From: Pyrodictiaceae archaeon
Lineage (GTDB): Archaea; Thermoproteota; Thermoprotei_A; Sulfolobales; Pyrodictiaceae
Length of the DNA stretch: 57,859 nucleotides
Assembly (NCBI GenBank): GCA_027046265.1
Contig: JALTZF010000057.1
Location: 1-57,859 of the forward strand
Direction: 5' to 3'
Part shown: positions 1 through 8,003 of the stretch, one piece after another
Numbering within the stretch: position 1 is the stretch's first letter
How the letters are laid out: each line of letters starts with the position of its first letter
Translations under genes and position numbers: made by a program
Notes under the pieces: generated by a model
Told to the model about the DNA's origin: nothing
Database searches by the model: none
Seen by the model: only the letters and a program-made list of their open reading frames with translations

Positions 1-1
1 C

Positions 2-214
2 GACTTAGCAGCTTCCACAAGCCTAGAAGAAGCCATTAGCTATGCGGAGGATGCTAGGAAGAGTATCGAGAAGCTAGTATCCAAGGCTGAGAGCCTCAGT
101 ATTGTAGAGGCTGTAGAGAAGAAGAGGGCAGAGATACTCAATAGGCTCTCACAGATTTTCCATACAGCACCTCTCATAGCAGAAGAACACGAGGCAAAAG
201 TTGGGTCCAAGTAA
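2..214 (+). CDS. 3' end of a gene for a helical/coiled-coil protein (5' end outside window)
   Basis: An open frame runs from base 2 to a TAA at 212-214 and gives 70 residues. They are almost all Ala, Glu, Lys, Leu, Ile and Ser in a heptad-like pattern, as expected of the C-terminal part of a long helical or coiled-coil protein; no catalytic motif is visible. The next gene starts 18 nt downstream with a strong ribosome site overlapping this stop region, and it encodes another mostly helical protein. The two probably form an operon and may be partners. The function is not recognised. Confidence 0.6.
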   Translation, partial: DLAASTSLEEAISYAEDARKSIEKLVSKAESLSIVEAVEKKRAEILNRLSQIFHTAPLIAEEHEAKVGSK

Positions 215-222
215 AAGGAGGT
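215..222 (+). promoter_or_regulatory. ribosome binding site that fixes a TTG start at 233
   Basis: The AAGGAGGT stretch is a near-perfect Shine-Dalgarno sequence. A GTG at 221 is in frame but overlaps this site, while the in-frame TTG at 233 lies about ten bases after it. The TTG is therefore the better start. Confidence 0.6.
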
Positions 223-232
223 GGTAGGCTCC

Positions 233-1336
233 TTGCCTGTCGAAGCTACAGAAAAAACTCTTCCTTCTCTTGTTGAAAAATACCTGGCTACCATAAGTGA
301 AGCTGAAGAAGAGGATAAGATGCTTACAGAACTAGAGCGCATTATTGATACACTAGAATACATTCATAATGCTAGTCCTGAATCACTAAAAGAAGCTTAC
401 CCAGAGGCACAACGGTTGCTCGAACTCCTAAAGATAGGGCGGACTCGTGAGGCTTACGAGGGATCAGTGCTTGTCTGTAAGCTTAGTTGCCAGGCTTTCC
501 TCGCTTCTATCCTCCGGCGAGACCTTGAAGCTGATATGTGTGTTGAGAAGAGGGTGCTAGAGCTACTCGACAAGGTTCTCGAGGCTGCTGGCCCCCTTAA
601 ACCTCTCCTAGTAACCATGGTGGGGAGTTCTGCCTCAAAGGTCTCAGATGTTATTACCAACCTGGCAGGAATCGCGTCGTCGTGGAGGCAGCTAAGCAAG
701 GTGCTTACAGAGATTTACCGTAGTGCTGTCTACCTTGAGAGGAGTATTGGGCTAAAACGCTCTCACGTAGTCTCGCTAGCTATAAGTAGTGTAGAGGGGA
801 GAAAGCCCAAGGATGCACTAGCTGTACTAGATCATCTCTCCTCACTGCTCTCTAATGCTGTTGCTTCATCACGTCGTCTTGCTCGCTTGTTGACTGAGGC
901 TTCAGAGGCTACGCAGAGCTGCCGCTCATTCCCAAACACTATGCCTTGCAGGTTTGTAAACGACCTCCTCTCACGCCTTGTAACTGCTAGGACAGAGCTT
1001 GAGAAGGCTACAGGCTCTAGTCTTGAAGCACTTGCTGCAACAATAGCATCTATAGAGAAGAAGGTTAGGGAAGCTGAGAAAGAGGTACGGAACCTCTTCA
1101 TGTTCGCGTCAAGACTTGATGGTAAAGAGCCGGGATCCCTTGATGAAGCCATTAACAAGGCTATGTTGCTGCTTAGAAAACATGAGGCGACACCAGAGGA
1201 GGAGGATGTTGTGCTAATGCTTGTGAAAGGTGTGACAATAGACATCATGGATCTCCACAAGAAGAATCCTCGATACTCTAGAGCAGCATTGAAATTGTGC
1301 ACTAAAGGACTGGCCCAGTGCACAGTTACATTCTAA
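233..1336 (+). CDS. Predicted helical protein of unknown function
   Basis: The product is about 367 residues from the TTG chosen by its ribosome site. Its composition is strongly helical, with repeated runs such as LEKATGSSLEALAATIASIE and KKVREAEKEVRN near residues 260-290 that resemble coiled coils. Four or five scattered Cys occur, including two near the C terminus (LCTKGLAQC). There is no signal peptide, membrane segment or nucleotide-binding motif. The preceding gene, cut by the window edge, is also helical and ends 18 nt upstream. Together they could form a structural or scaffold complex, but nothing in the sequence says for what. Confidence 0.6.
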   Translation: MPVEATEKTLPSLVEKYLATISEAEEEDKMLTELERIIDTLEYIHNASPESLKEAYPEAQRLLELLKIGRTREAYEGSVLVCKLSCQAFLASILRRDLEADMCVEKRVLELLDKVLEAAGPLKPLLVTMVGSSASKVSDVITNLAGIASSWRQLSKVLTEIYRSAVYLERSIGLKRSHVVSLAISSVEGRKPKDALAVLDHLSSLLSNAVASSRRLARLLTEASEATQSCRSFPNTMPCRFVNDLLSRLVTARTELEKATGSSLEALAATIASIEKKVREAEKEVRNLFMFASRLDGKEPGSLDEAINKAMLLLRKHEATPEEEDVVLMLVKGVTIDIMDLHKKNPRYSRAALKLCTKGLAQCTVTF

Positions 1337-1382
1337 CCCTCTCTGAGCGTAAGCTACAAGGGGCAGTCATGATTCATAAAAG

Positions 1383-1733
1383 TTAGGTCCCCATCTTTGT
1401 TAGCTTCTCGACACCAAGTCTTGTCTGTGCGACTAAGAGTTTTTCCTTGGCCCTAAACTTCTCTACTAGCTCCTCTAGACTTCTAGCAAAAACATAGAGG
1501 CCGTAGGGGTTGAAGAACACATCGCTACAATGCCACATATAGGGCTTTACTAGTCTCTCCGCAACAAGCTTAGCATATACCCAATTCTCATAAGTACTAA
1601 ATGCTATGAGAAGAGGTAGGCTACGGTCACAATAGTACAATACGCACTCGCTCCCCTTCTCTGCCACCATGGCTTTTTTGCAGAAACCACTCCTCAAGAG
1701 CACCTCTTTGAACTCGTTGCGTAGACTCAACAT
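1383..1733 (-). CDS. Conserved-looking small protein of unknown function
   Basis: An ATG-started frame of 116 residues, compact and mixed alpha/beta in character, with aromatic and Cys residues spread through it (GFCKKAM, CVLYYCDRSLP, YMWHCSDVFF). It has no membrane segment. It converges on the upstream helical-protein gene and is separated by about 70 bases from the stop of the metal-transporter ATPase, so it may be read behind that gene. No family is recognised. Confidence 0.5.
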   Translation of the reverse strand: MLSLRNEFKEVLLRSGFCKKAMVAEKGSECVLYYCDRSLPLLIAFSTYENWVYAKLVAERLVKPYMWHCSDVFFNPYGLYVFARSLEELVEKFRAKEKLLVAQTRLGVEKLTKMGT

Positions 1734-1801
1734 TATCCACCCGAGATATAGTACTTGTTCAGACGCAAAATACGGTTAGCATCAACTGAGACCGCGTGTA
1801 G

Positions 1802-2581
1802 CTAAAGGCTTCTCGCCATGTGCTGGTCGGGTATATAGTAGCTCTCAATGTAAGCTACAGCTTCACCATAAACTTTGCGTAAGACATCCTCACGTAGAAC
1901 ATCTTCTGGTTTGCCAGCAGCTATAACACCTCTATTTAGAAGGACTATCATGTTTGTATTTTTCAACAACAAGAAGGGATCGTGGCTTGTTAATATTACA
2001 AGCTTCTTCTCTGCAAGCCTAGCTATAAGCCGTGATATCTCATGTTTACCGGCTGGATCTACTGATGATAAAGGCTCGTCAAGCACTAGGATAGGTGGAT
2101 CATGGACTAGTGCCCGGGCTATCATGCTGCGCTGTAGTTGACCCCCGCTAAGTTCTGCGAGTTTCTTAGACCAAACACTCTCATCTAGCCCGACAATCTT
2201 AAGTACACTAGTTGCCTTCTCTCTGGCCCCTCTATCAGATAGCCGTGGCCACCTCTTATGCCTAAGAAGAAGTTCTAGTTCTACAAACTCTAGCACAGTA
2301 AGCGGGTAATGTTGGCCAAACGTGGTGAGCTGAGGTACATAACCTATCATCTTCCCCGCTTTTTGGGGTTTACCAGTAACATCAACACCGTTCACAACTA
2401 CCCGGCCATGTCGCGGCTTAATGAGGCCAAGGATTACTCTTAGTAGCGTAGTCTTCCCTGCGCCATTAGGCCCTATCACTTGTACCAGTCCAGCATCCTT
2501 GAACGCTAGATTGACCCTGCTGAGAACACGTTGACCTCTATAATCAACATAGACATCTTCAACTACAATCTCTACTGTCAT
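1802..2581 (-). CDS. ABC transporter ATP-binding protein, zinc/manganese (ZnuC-like) type
   Basis: An ATPase of about 259 residues that would power uptake of a metal ion. It has Walker A (GPNGAGKTT, near residue 40), a Q-loop, the ABC signature LSGGQLQ, Walker B (ILVLDEPLSSVD) and a switch His in LTSHD. Length and spacing fit the MntB/ZnuC group. The ATG at 2581 is preferred over an in-frame GTG three codons upstream. It is divergent from the binding-protein and permease genes across a short intergenic region carrying two palindromes, which suggests co-regulation. The metal cannot be read from the ATPase. Confidence 0.85.
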   Translation of the reverse strand: MTVEIVVEDVYVDYRGQRVLSRVNLAFKDAGLVQVIGPNGAGKTTLLRVILGLIKPRHGRVVVNGVDVTGKPQKAGKMIGYVPQLTTFGQHYPLTVLEFVELELLLRHKRWPRLSDRGAREKATSVLKIVGLDESVWSKKLAELSGGQLQRSMIARALVHDPPILVLDEPLSSVDPAGKHEISRLIARLAEKKLVILTSHDPFLLLKNTNMIVLLNRGVIAAGKPEDVLREDVLRKVYGEAVAYIESYYIPDQHMARSL

Positions 2582-2627
2582 TGCTCTCACACTCTACACA
2601 CTACCATGCCTGTCCTGACTGGCCCAA

Positions 2628-2646
2628 GTACAAGTATCATGTGTAC
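2628..2646. promoter_or_regulatory. Palindrome GTACA-N9-TGTAC, candidate metal-regulator operator
   Basis: The arms GTACA (2628-2632) and TGTAC (2642-2646) are perfect inverted repeats in the divergent promoter region between the metal ABC ATPase and the binding-protein gene. The site abuts a TATA-like element (GTTTATTAA, from 2647) that would serve the plus-strand gene, a placement suited to repression. A NikR-like regulator is encoded in the same cluster. The assignment is inference. Confidence 0.35.
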
Positions 2647-2669
2647 AGTTTATTAATCCCTACTATTAA

Positions 2670-2681
2670 TTGTGTGCACAA
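2670..2681. promoter_or_regulatory. Second palindrome TTGTG-TG-CACAA before the binding-protein gene
   Basis: A perfect 5-bp-arm inverted repeat lies downstream of the TATA-like element and just ahead of the ribosome site AAGGAG (2680-2685). It could be a second operator half or a small hairpin in the leader. Confidence 0.25.
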
Positions 2682-2692
2682 GGAGAAGTGCT

Positions 2693-3586
2693 ATGCAGTA
2701 CAAAGCATTAGTGCTGGCTTTAGCTATACTACTAGCTATACTCGTAGTTTTAGCTGTAAAAGACACTAGGGTACTCGGAGAAGAGCATGTAGGTAGTGAA
2801 GATGAGAACATTAATGGTGCAAGTATCATTGTGACATTTCCAATATTGCTTGATGACCTGGAGCAACTCATTTGTAACAACGATAGAGTTAAAGTTCTCG
2901 CATCGACAGGGATAGACCCTCACACATATCAGCTTACCATTAGTGACCTGGAACTCTTAAAGAAAGCAGACTTAATTATATCTACTGCACATGCACCATT
3001 TGAGATGAAAATACGTGCTATAGTAAGCAGCAAGAAGCTTATCGAGATAACAAAGATACCAGGTGTGCGTGTGCTTCCAAACCCGAGTACTGGCAAGCCC
3101 AATTACCACGGTGTCATCTATGACCCTCAAAACTATAGAGCCTTCCTTGAGTACCTTACAGAGAGGCTTGCTGCTATTAACCCTACATGTAAAGACTACT
3201 ATGCTGAAAGACTTAGAGATTTAGAAGAGCGCTTAGAAGCCCTAATGACGCTACGTGGAAAGCTTAAGGCGAATGCCGTCGCGTCTTCGCCTATTGCTGT
3301 ATATGCTGTTGAGTGGATTGGCATACATGTAGAACACCTCCTATCACCGGATCCTGAAGCATCACCAACGCCAGGCACAATTAAGAAGGCCGAGGAACTA
3401 CTCAAGTCTGGAGCTTATGCTGTGATACTCGTTGATGAGGATGGTGAACCATTGAGTAGCTTGGATAAGAAGCTTCTGGATATGGCTAAGGAGTACAAGG
3501 CTACTATTATACGTGTTCCTCACTTATTCTCTAGGGGTAGTATTGTAGAAAAGCTAGAGTATATAGCTGGTCAACTGAAGGAGTAA
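2693..3586 (+). CDS. Metal ABC transporter substrate-binding protein (ZnuA/TroA family)
   Basis: An exported metal-binding protein of about 298 residues. The ATG at 2693 is set by the AAGGAG site 8 bases upstream, and it begins with a hydrophobic export segment (ALVLALAILLAILVVLA). The family's first metal His is seen in GIDPHTYQ, and a second His lies in NYHGVIYDP. The usual third ligand region (IGIHVEHLLSPDPEASPT) is present though divergent, and there is no His-rich loop. It forms an operon with the permease and the NikR-like gene downstream. The family carries Zn, Mn or Fe; the specificity here is not clear. Confidence 0.8.
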   Translation: MQYKALVLALAILLAILVVLAVKDTRVLGEEHVGSEDENINGASIIVTFPILLDDLEQLICNNDRVKVLASTGIDPHTYQLTISDLELLKKADLIISTAHAPFEMKIRAIVSSKKLIEITKIPGVRVLPNPSTGKPNYHGVIYDPQNYRAFLEYLTERLAAINPTCKDYYAERLRDLEERLEALMTLRGKLKANAVASSPIAVYAVEWIGIHVEHLLSPDPEASPTPGTIKKAEELLKSGAYAVILVDEDGEPLSSLDKKLLDMAKEYKATIIRVPHLFSRGSIVEKLEYIAGQLKE

Positions 3587-3620
3587 ATGCTATGTTAGAA
3601 AGTTGAAGCAGGTGATTGAC

Positions 3621-4487
3621 ATGACTAATAGGCATAGTCTCCCCATGTTGATAGCCCCAATAACTATAGCTCTTTACACTGTTTACTACATGCGCTACTA
3701 CCCCATAGCTTCACTGGCAATGCTATTCGCAACTCTTGCATTTGGCGTACTTGGCTCGCTTGTGGCAGCTAGAAAGCTCTACTTCCTGGCTGGAGCCGCG
3801 CCGCATTCTGCCCTACTAGCTGCACTACTTGGAGTCCTCTTCTCTAGCCTTACAAGCCTTCCACTAAGACCTTTAGTGATCATTCTAGCTGTCGTGCTTG
3901 TATACTTTGTAGGCTACCCGCTTTTCCGGGGCTTCGATCCAGACGTAGTGACTGCCCTCTTCGTCTCCCTGACATCATCACTTAGCGTCATACTCGTATA
4001 TGTGGTCATAAGAGTTGCACCAGTAACCTATAACATATCCTCGCTCGTCTTTGGTGACCCCCTGCTTGCAACTGCGAGAGACCTCCCAGTTATTGTAATT
4101 GTCTCCATAGTGACGACTGTGGCTAGTATTGCGACTTATAAAGAACAAGTACTAATAGGCTTTAATCGTGAGCAGGCAGTGTTAAGTGGACTAAGAGTAT
4201 GGGTTTACGACTTGTTGTTCTTTACTGTGCTAGGCATGAGCCTCGCCGCTCTCTTACCCATAGTGGGGTTCATACTCGAGCACGTATTAGTTCTCTTGCC
4301 AGGCGTTATATCGTTGTCTGCCCGCTCGAGCAGAGATGCTTTACTATATGCTGTATTTTCTGCTTTACTAGCTGGGGCTTTGGGTCTATGGGTTTCAGTC
4401 CTATTAGATATCTCACCCGCTGGCTCTACAGGACTCATGCTTTTTGCCATCTATTTAGCCTCATTAGTACTTGGTAAGAGAGGCTGA
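3621..4487 (+). CDS. Metal ABC transporter permease (ZnuB/MntC family)
   Basis: A membrane permease of about 288 residues with eight or so hydrophobic segments. It carries family features such as the conserved loop LYFLAGAAPHSALLAALLG near the N terminus and the later pattern EQAVLSGLRVWVYDLLF. The ATG at 3621 follows AGGTGA by 5 bases, so it is preferred over an in-frame TTG at 3603. It follows the binding-protein gene closely and ends 6 bases before the NikR-like gene, which fits one transcript for uptake plus regulation. Confidence 0.8.
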   Translation: MTNRHSLPMLIAPITIALYTVYYMRYYPIASLAMLFATLAFGVLGSLVAARKLYFLAGAAPHSALLAALLGVLFSSLTSLPLRPLVIILAVVLVYFVGYPLFRGFDPDVVTALFVSLTSSLSVILVYVVIRVAPVTYNISSLVFGDPLLATARDLPVIVIVSIVTTVASIATYKEQVLIGFNREQAVLSGLRVWVYDLLFFTVLGMSLAALLPIVGFILEHVLVLLPGVISLSARSSRDALLYAVFSALLAGALGLWVSVLLDISPAGSTGLMLFAIYLASLVLGKRG

Positions 4488-4493
4488 TAGGTA

Positions 4494-4895
4494 TTGACTA
4501 GGCGGAGAAGGTTCGGTGTGTCAATACGTGAACAATACTTTAAACTTATTGAGGAACTAGCGGAGAGACTTGGAACAACAAGATCCAGCATTGTTGAAAA
4601 AGCAATATATAACTTCATGAGCGACCATGCACACTACCTTGACGGGCATGAGTGCGCAGGCCTACTCATCGTCCATAAACGAGGCTCACTAGATTTGTCA
4701 CTACTAATGGAGAAGTACCGTGACGTAGTGCAAACAGTATCTCACTATCATCTCGGCGGCTCTTGTCTTGACGTGATAATCGTCGAGGGAGACTCAAAGC
4801 GTATAGCCGACATAGATCGTGAACTAATAAGTCTGGGCTGCAAAACAAGATTCATACCAGTTCATAGCATCGTAGGGCAGGCAGAGGAAGGCTAG
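4494..4895 (+). CDS. NikR-like ribbon-helix-helix metal-responsive regulator
   Basis: A 133-residue protein with an N-terminal ribbon-helix-helix domain (RRRRFGVSIREQYFKLIEEL, then LGTTRSSIVEKAI) and a C-terminal ACT-like domain as in NikR. Aligning the C-terminal motif by eye, E. coli NikR ligands His87, His89 and Cys95 match the SHYHLGGSC stretch, but the fourth ligand, His76, falls on Glu in MEKYRDVV. It starts at TTG, 6 bases behind the permease, in the same operon. It probably represses the transporter genes when metal is bound. The altered ligand set may mean a metal other than nickel. Confidence 0.7.
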   Translation: MTRRRRFGVSIREQYFKLIEELAERLGTTRSSIVEKAIYNFMSDHAHYLDGHECAGLLIVHKRGSLDLSLLMEKYRDVVQTVSHYHLGGSCLDVIIVEGDSKRIADIDRELISLGCKTRFIPVHSIVGQAEEG

Positions 4896-4921
4896 CAGAG
4901 TTATTATGAGAGTGTTGAGAG

Positions 4922-5800
4922 TTGAAGGACTCTAACAGAATAGTACGCTGGATTCTTGATGGTAAACTTGCAGTATCACCATTGCTCGGTGCTGAGGACA
5001 CTAGCGTGCTACGTAATTTTAGTACAGTGCTAGCGTTCTCTACCCCCTCCGAGTACTATTTCAAGGCTTCTCTACCCCCACAAACTATTGCTAGTCTTGT
5101 AGAGAAGTTCGTTTGGCTTCCAGTAGGAGAATATAATGCTCCTCCTATGCCTAAACTTGTAAGAAGCATACTTGATGCTGGATCTCCTCTCCCAGTACTT
5201 GTAATGTGCGGACGTGGGTGCGGCCGCTCATCAATGGGCGCAATAGCGTGGCTCGTAGTACACGAGGACTACAAGCTCCCTGAAGCTTTCTCTCTCACAA
5301 CACAGAGAACATCATGTAGCATAGACACGCTACCCCAGGAGAGTGTTCTCCAGGCCATTCACTTAGCTAAACGTGTTGGCCTCCTAGGAGATGTCATCCG
5401 AAGAGATGTTGACGACCCACTGCCTGAGTACGTGTTATTACTAGCCTACAAGCTTTACTGGCTTAAGGGAGGATCTGATATTATTAAAGAGGCTATCCAA
5501 GCATATAAAGATCAGCGGCACCCCTTCAACAAGCTTGCTAGGCTAATAGCCCGTACTATGGGCTATAGCTTAGCTGGCATAAGAGTATACGGCTCAGAGA
5601 GAACACATATACGTATAGAGTTCACATTCTGGATACCCCGTGGCGCACATCCTGCAGCAATTCGTAGTACTCTACAGCCTCCAGAAGGTCTTATTGACGA
5701 AGTAACTTTCCTAGTTCGAGAATATAGTGGGAGCGATAGAAAAAGTATAGAGGTCAATTTTATAGTTAAACAGCCTAACGACCCGCCATGGCTAGTCTGA
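4922..5800 (+). CDS. Divergent dual-specificity/tyrosine phosphatase-like protein with unknown C-terminal domain
   Basis: A 292-residue protein. Near residues 92-102 it has VLVMCGRGCGRSSMGAIAW, which fits the CX5R-S phosphate loop of Cys-based phosphatases (Cys96, Arg102) in the usual strand-loop-helix setting. About 25 residues earlier LPVGEYNAPP resembles the general-acid loop, with Glu in place of the usual Asp. Residues after about 150 match nothing I recognise. It starts at TTG 26 nt after the NikR-like gene, so it may be co-transcribed with the metal-uptake genes, and it overlaps the convergent protease gene by 9 bases. Phosphatase activity is an inference from the motif. Confidence 0.5.
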   Translation: MKDSNRIVRWILDGKLAVSPLLGAEDTSVLRNFSTVLAFSTPSEYYFKASLPPQTIASLVEKFVWLPVGEYNAPPMPKLVRSILDAGSPLPVLVMCGRGCGRSSMGAIAWLVVHEDYKLPEAFSLTTQRTSCSIDTLPQESVLQAIHLAKRVGLLGDVIRRDVDDPLPEYVLLLAYKLYWLKGGSDIIKEAIQAYKDQRHPFNKLARLIARTMGYSLAGIRVYGSERTHIRIEFTFWIPRGAHPAAIRSTLQPPEGLIDEVTFLVREYSGSDRKSIEVNFIVKQPNDPPWLV

Positions 5801-7849
5801 CTTACGTGTAAGCATGAATCCTGCTGCAACCGATATAATTGCAACCACCAAGAGCGTTACTGTGCTAACTGTTTTGCCTACCTCTATGATCTTAGTTTTA
5901 GTCGTAGTCTCTACTATAGTTGAAGTCTCGACTATTGTCTTGTTCATTGTATGTGGAATAGTGACTTCTACTGGTATGGTTACAGTATAATTCCTCTCTT
6001 TTTCAAGAGTAATTGTCGTTGTTATTGTTCTAATTATTGTTGTCGCTTTTTCTTCAAGATCAATAGGTTTAGTGGATAATCTAGCTAGCATATTTAATAG
6101 TAGTGCATAGCTTGCGGCTTGACTGTAAAGGCTCAGCCTGGCTTCAAGTTCTTCTATCATAGACGCGTAGTTCTCGTAGAGTGTAGGTAGTATAGGCTGT
6201 AGCCCACGCTTCAGAGCCATATTTGTGAGCACTACTAGTGCTTGACGTGCAGCGTCAACCCCAGCCACCCCAACACTAAATGCTTCACGTAGCCTTATTG
6301 TGTACCTTGTATAGCCCTTGACAGCATACGTTAAGGCCTCGACGTAGTCTGCAAGACTTTGCGCGCGAGAGAGTATTGACCTGGCAAGGGATATGTACTC
6401 GTCTGCTTGCCTATCTGTGAGTCCCAAGGCTTTTGCATAGCTAGCTTCTGAGTATGCGAAGTAAGTGTACGCACTAACTACTCTGCCAAGACGATCCATT
6501 GTAACTATGCTGCCTTGCGGAGCTTTGTTCATTAATTCTAGCCACTGTACAGTGGTTACTGATCTATAGTAAGCATATACAGCTGCATCAAGCAAGAACA
6601 TTATATTGTCTAGTGTTGACGAAAGTAAGCCCGTTCTAAGAGCCTTGAGTGTTGACTCAGCCTGGCTTATAGCTATCCTCGCTTCACTTACTCTGTCGAG
6701 AACAGCTATTGCAATTTGTAGCTTGACGTCACCAAGCTCTTCAACCTTAAAGAGTTCATTTTTGAGCCTCTCGTATACCCTGCTTATAGTCTTATTTGCA
6801 CTCTCAATGAGGGACCCAGACCTATCGTAGAGGTACTGAAGATCCCTATTACTCAGTGCTCTAGCTAAAATGCATGCCTTAGTTGCATCTATAGCTGCAA
6901 CAAAGTATCTTGATGCTGCAGTATAATACTGCTCTCTGCTCAGAGCCTTCTCGGCCTCATCCAGGGTCGCATTAATACTCTGAATGTACTCTACTAAGTT
7001 ACTCTTAAGGCTTGGGGAGAGCTTGCTAGCATATTCCTTTGCACAACTCACGTTTGATTGTGCAATTGGCTTAAAGTAGCCTATGGTGTCTTTGAATGAC
7101 TCGGTGATCCAAACAGGGTAGCTGGAGTATTGAATATCTGTAGTATTGTACTCCTCTATTAGGCCTTTATCTCCAGTGGCGTAGGCGTAAGCATCAAGGA
7201 TAGTTCTCGCCTCGTAAACTCTAACACCAAGTTTCTCCCCTAACTTAATCACATCAACCATTCCGCCAGTACTCAAAGATTCAGAAACGCTTTGACCCGC
7301 TGGGATAACAAATACCTTTACCCCTGCTTCAGCAGCTGCACGAAGCTTCTCGGGGACACCACCCACAGGCCCAAGCACGCTATCCGGCTCTATCATCCCA
7401 GTCATAGAGAACTCTTTGCTTATACTCTTGCCTCGAAGTATAGCCAGGAAGCCCACTGCCATTGCTCCACTCGCGCTAGGCCCCCCGATAATTGGGCTAT
7501 CAGCCTCTATTCGTACAAAGAAGTCAAAGAACTGAGGGTCGTAGCCTGCTAGGACACTGGATACAAATGCTGCTATCCGCGCAGCAGCCTGCATGTCAAG
7601 TTCTGTTAGCGGGTCAGCTGCAACATAAACTGTGCCCGAGCCGGGCCAAGCTATGGTCACGGTGAGTTTCGACATTACACCAGTGTAGCCTTCATCACTG
7701 CTCATTACAGCGGGAACACTCATCGATATACTGCGCACCCATAAATACCCGTAGTAAGCTTCTTTGCTGGCTATCGCAACTGGTATAACTTGGATCACTA
7801 ATAGAGAGAGAATAATTGTTGTCCCGATTAGGCGACGGCTAGGCACCAT
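5792..7849 (-). CDS. Secreted, membrane-anchored Lon-like (S16 family) protease
   Basis: A 685-residue protein with an N-terminal signal segment (residues about 8-28) and a C-terminal membrane anchor (VSTVTLLVVAIISVAAGFML) with a short basic tail, so the body faces outside. Residues about 60-200 are a Lon proteolytic domain with the Ser of GGPSASGAM (about Ser125) and the Lys of GGVPEKLRAA (about Lys168), the Ser-Lys dyad. There is no AAA+ ATPase domain. The rest is helical, followed by a Thr-rich, Val/Ile-rich stalk. It is a monocistronic gene with ATG start. The likely role is surface or envelope protein processing; the substrate is unknown. Confidence 0.75.
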   Translation of the reverse strand: MVPSRRLIGTTIILSLLVIQVIPVAIASKEAYYGYLWVRSISMSVPAVMSSDEGYTGVMSKLTVTIAWPGSGTVYVAADPLTELDMQAAARIAAFVSSVLAGYDPQFFDFFVRIEADSPIIGGPSASGAMAVGFLAILRGKSISKEFSMTGMIEPDSVLGPVGGVPEKLRAAAEAGVKVFVIPAGQSVSESLSTGGMVDVIKLGEKLGVRVYEARTILDAYAYATGDKGLIEEYNTTDIQYSSYPVWITESFKDTIGYFKPIAQSNVSCAKEYASKLSPSLKSNLVEYIQSINATLDEAEKALSREQYYTAASRYFVAAIDATKACILARALSNRDLQYLYDRSGSLIESANKTISRVYERLKNELFKVEELGDVKLQIAIAVLDRVSEARIAISQAESTLKALRTGLLSSTLDNIMFLLDAAVYAYYRSVTTVQWLELMNKAPQGSIVTMDRLGRVVSAYTYFAYSEASYAKALGLTDRQADEYISLARSILSRAQSLADYVEALTYAVKGYTRYTIRLREAFSVGVAGVDAARQALVVLTNMALKRGLQPILPTLYENYASMIEELEARLSLYSQAASYALLLNMLARLSTKPIDLEEKATTIIRTITTTITLEKERNYTVTIPVEVTIPHTMNKTIVETSTIVETTTKTKIIEVGKTVSTVTLLVVAIISVAAGFMLTRKSD

Positions 7850-7967
7850 ATTGCCCCCAGAAGAGAGTCCCTGAAACTACAAGTTAAACAGTTTACTCGG
7901 GAGCTCTTGAAGCCCCTCTTTCCACACAGGACTTATACAGAGGCTCATACATTTTTAAGGTGTTACA

Positions 7968-7987
7968 CTTAAATATCTCTTATAAAG
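7968..7987 (+). promoter_or_regulatory. TATA-rich promoter of the winged-helix gene
   Basis: The stretch CTTAAATATCTC followed by TTATAAAG lies 17-36 bases before the ATG at 8004. The upstream TATA-like element would place the start of transcription within a few bases of the ATG, giving a very short leader. Confidence 0.4.
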
Positions 7988-8003
7988 GTTTATTCGAGGA
8001 AAC

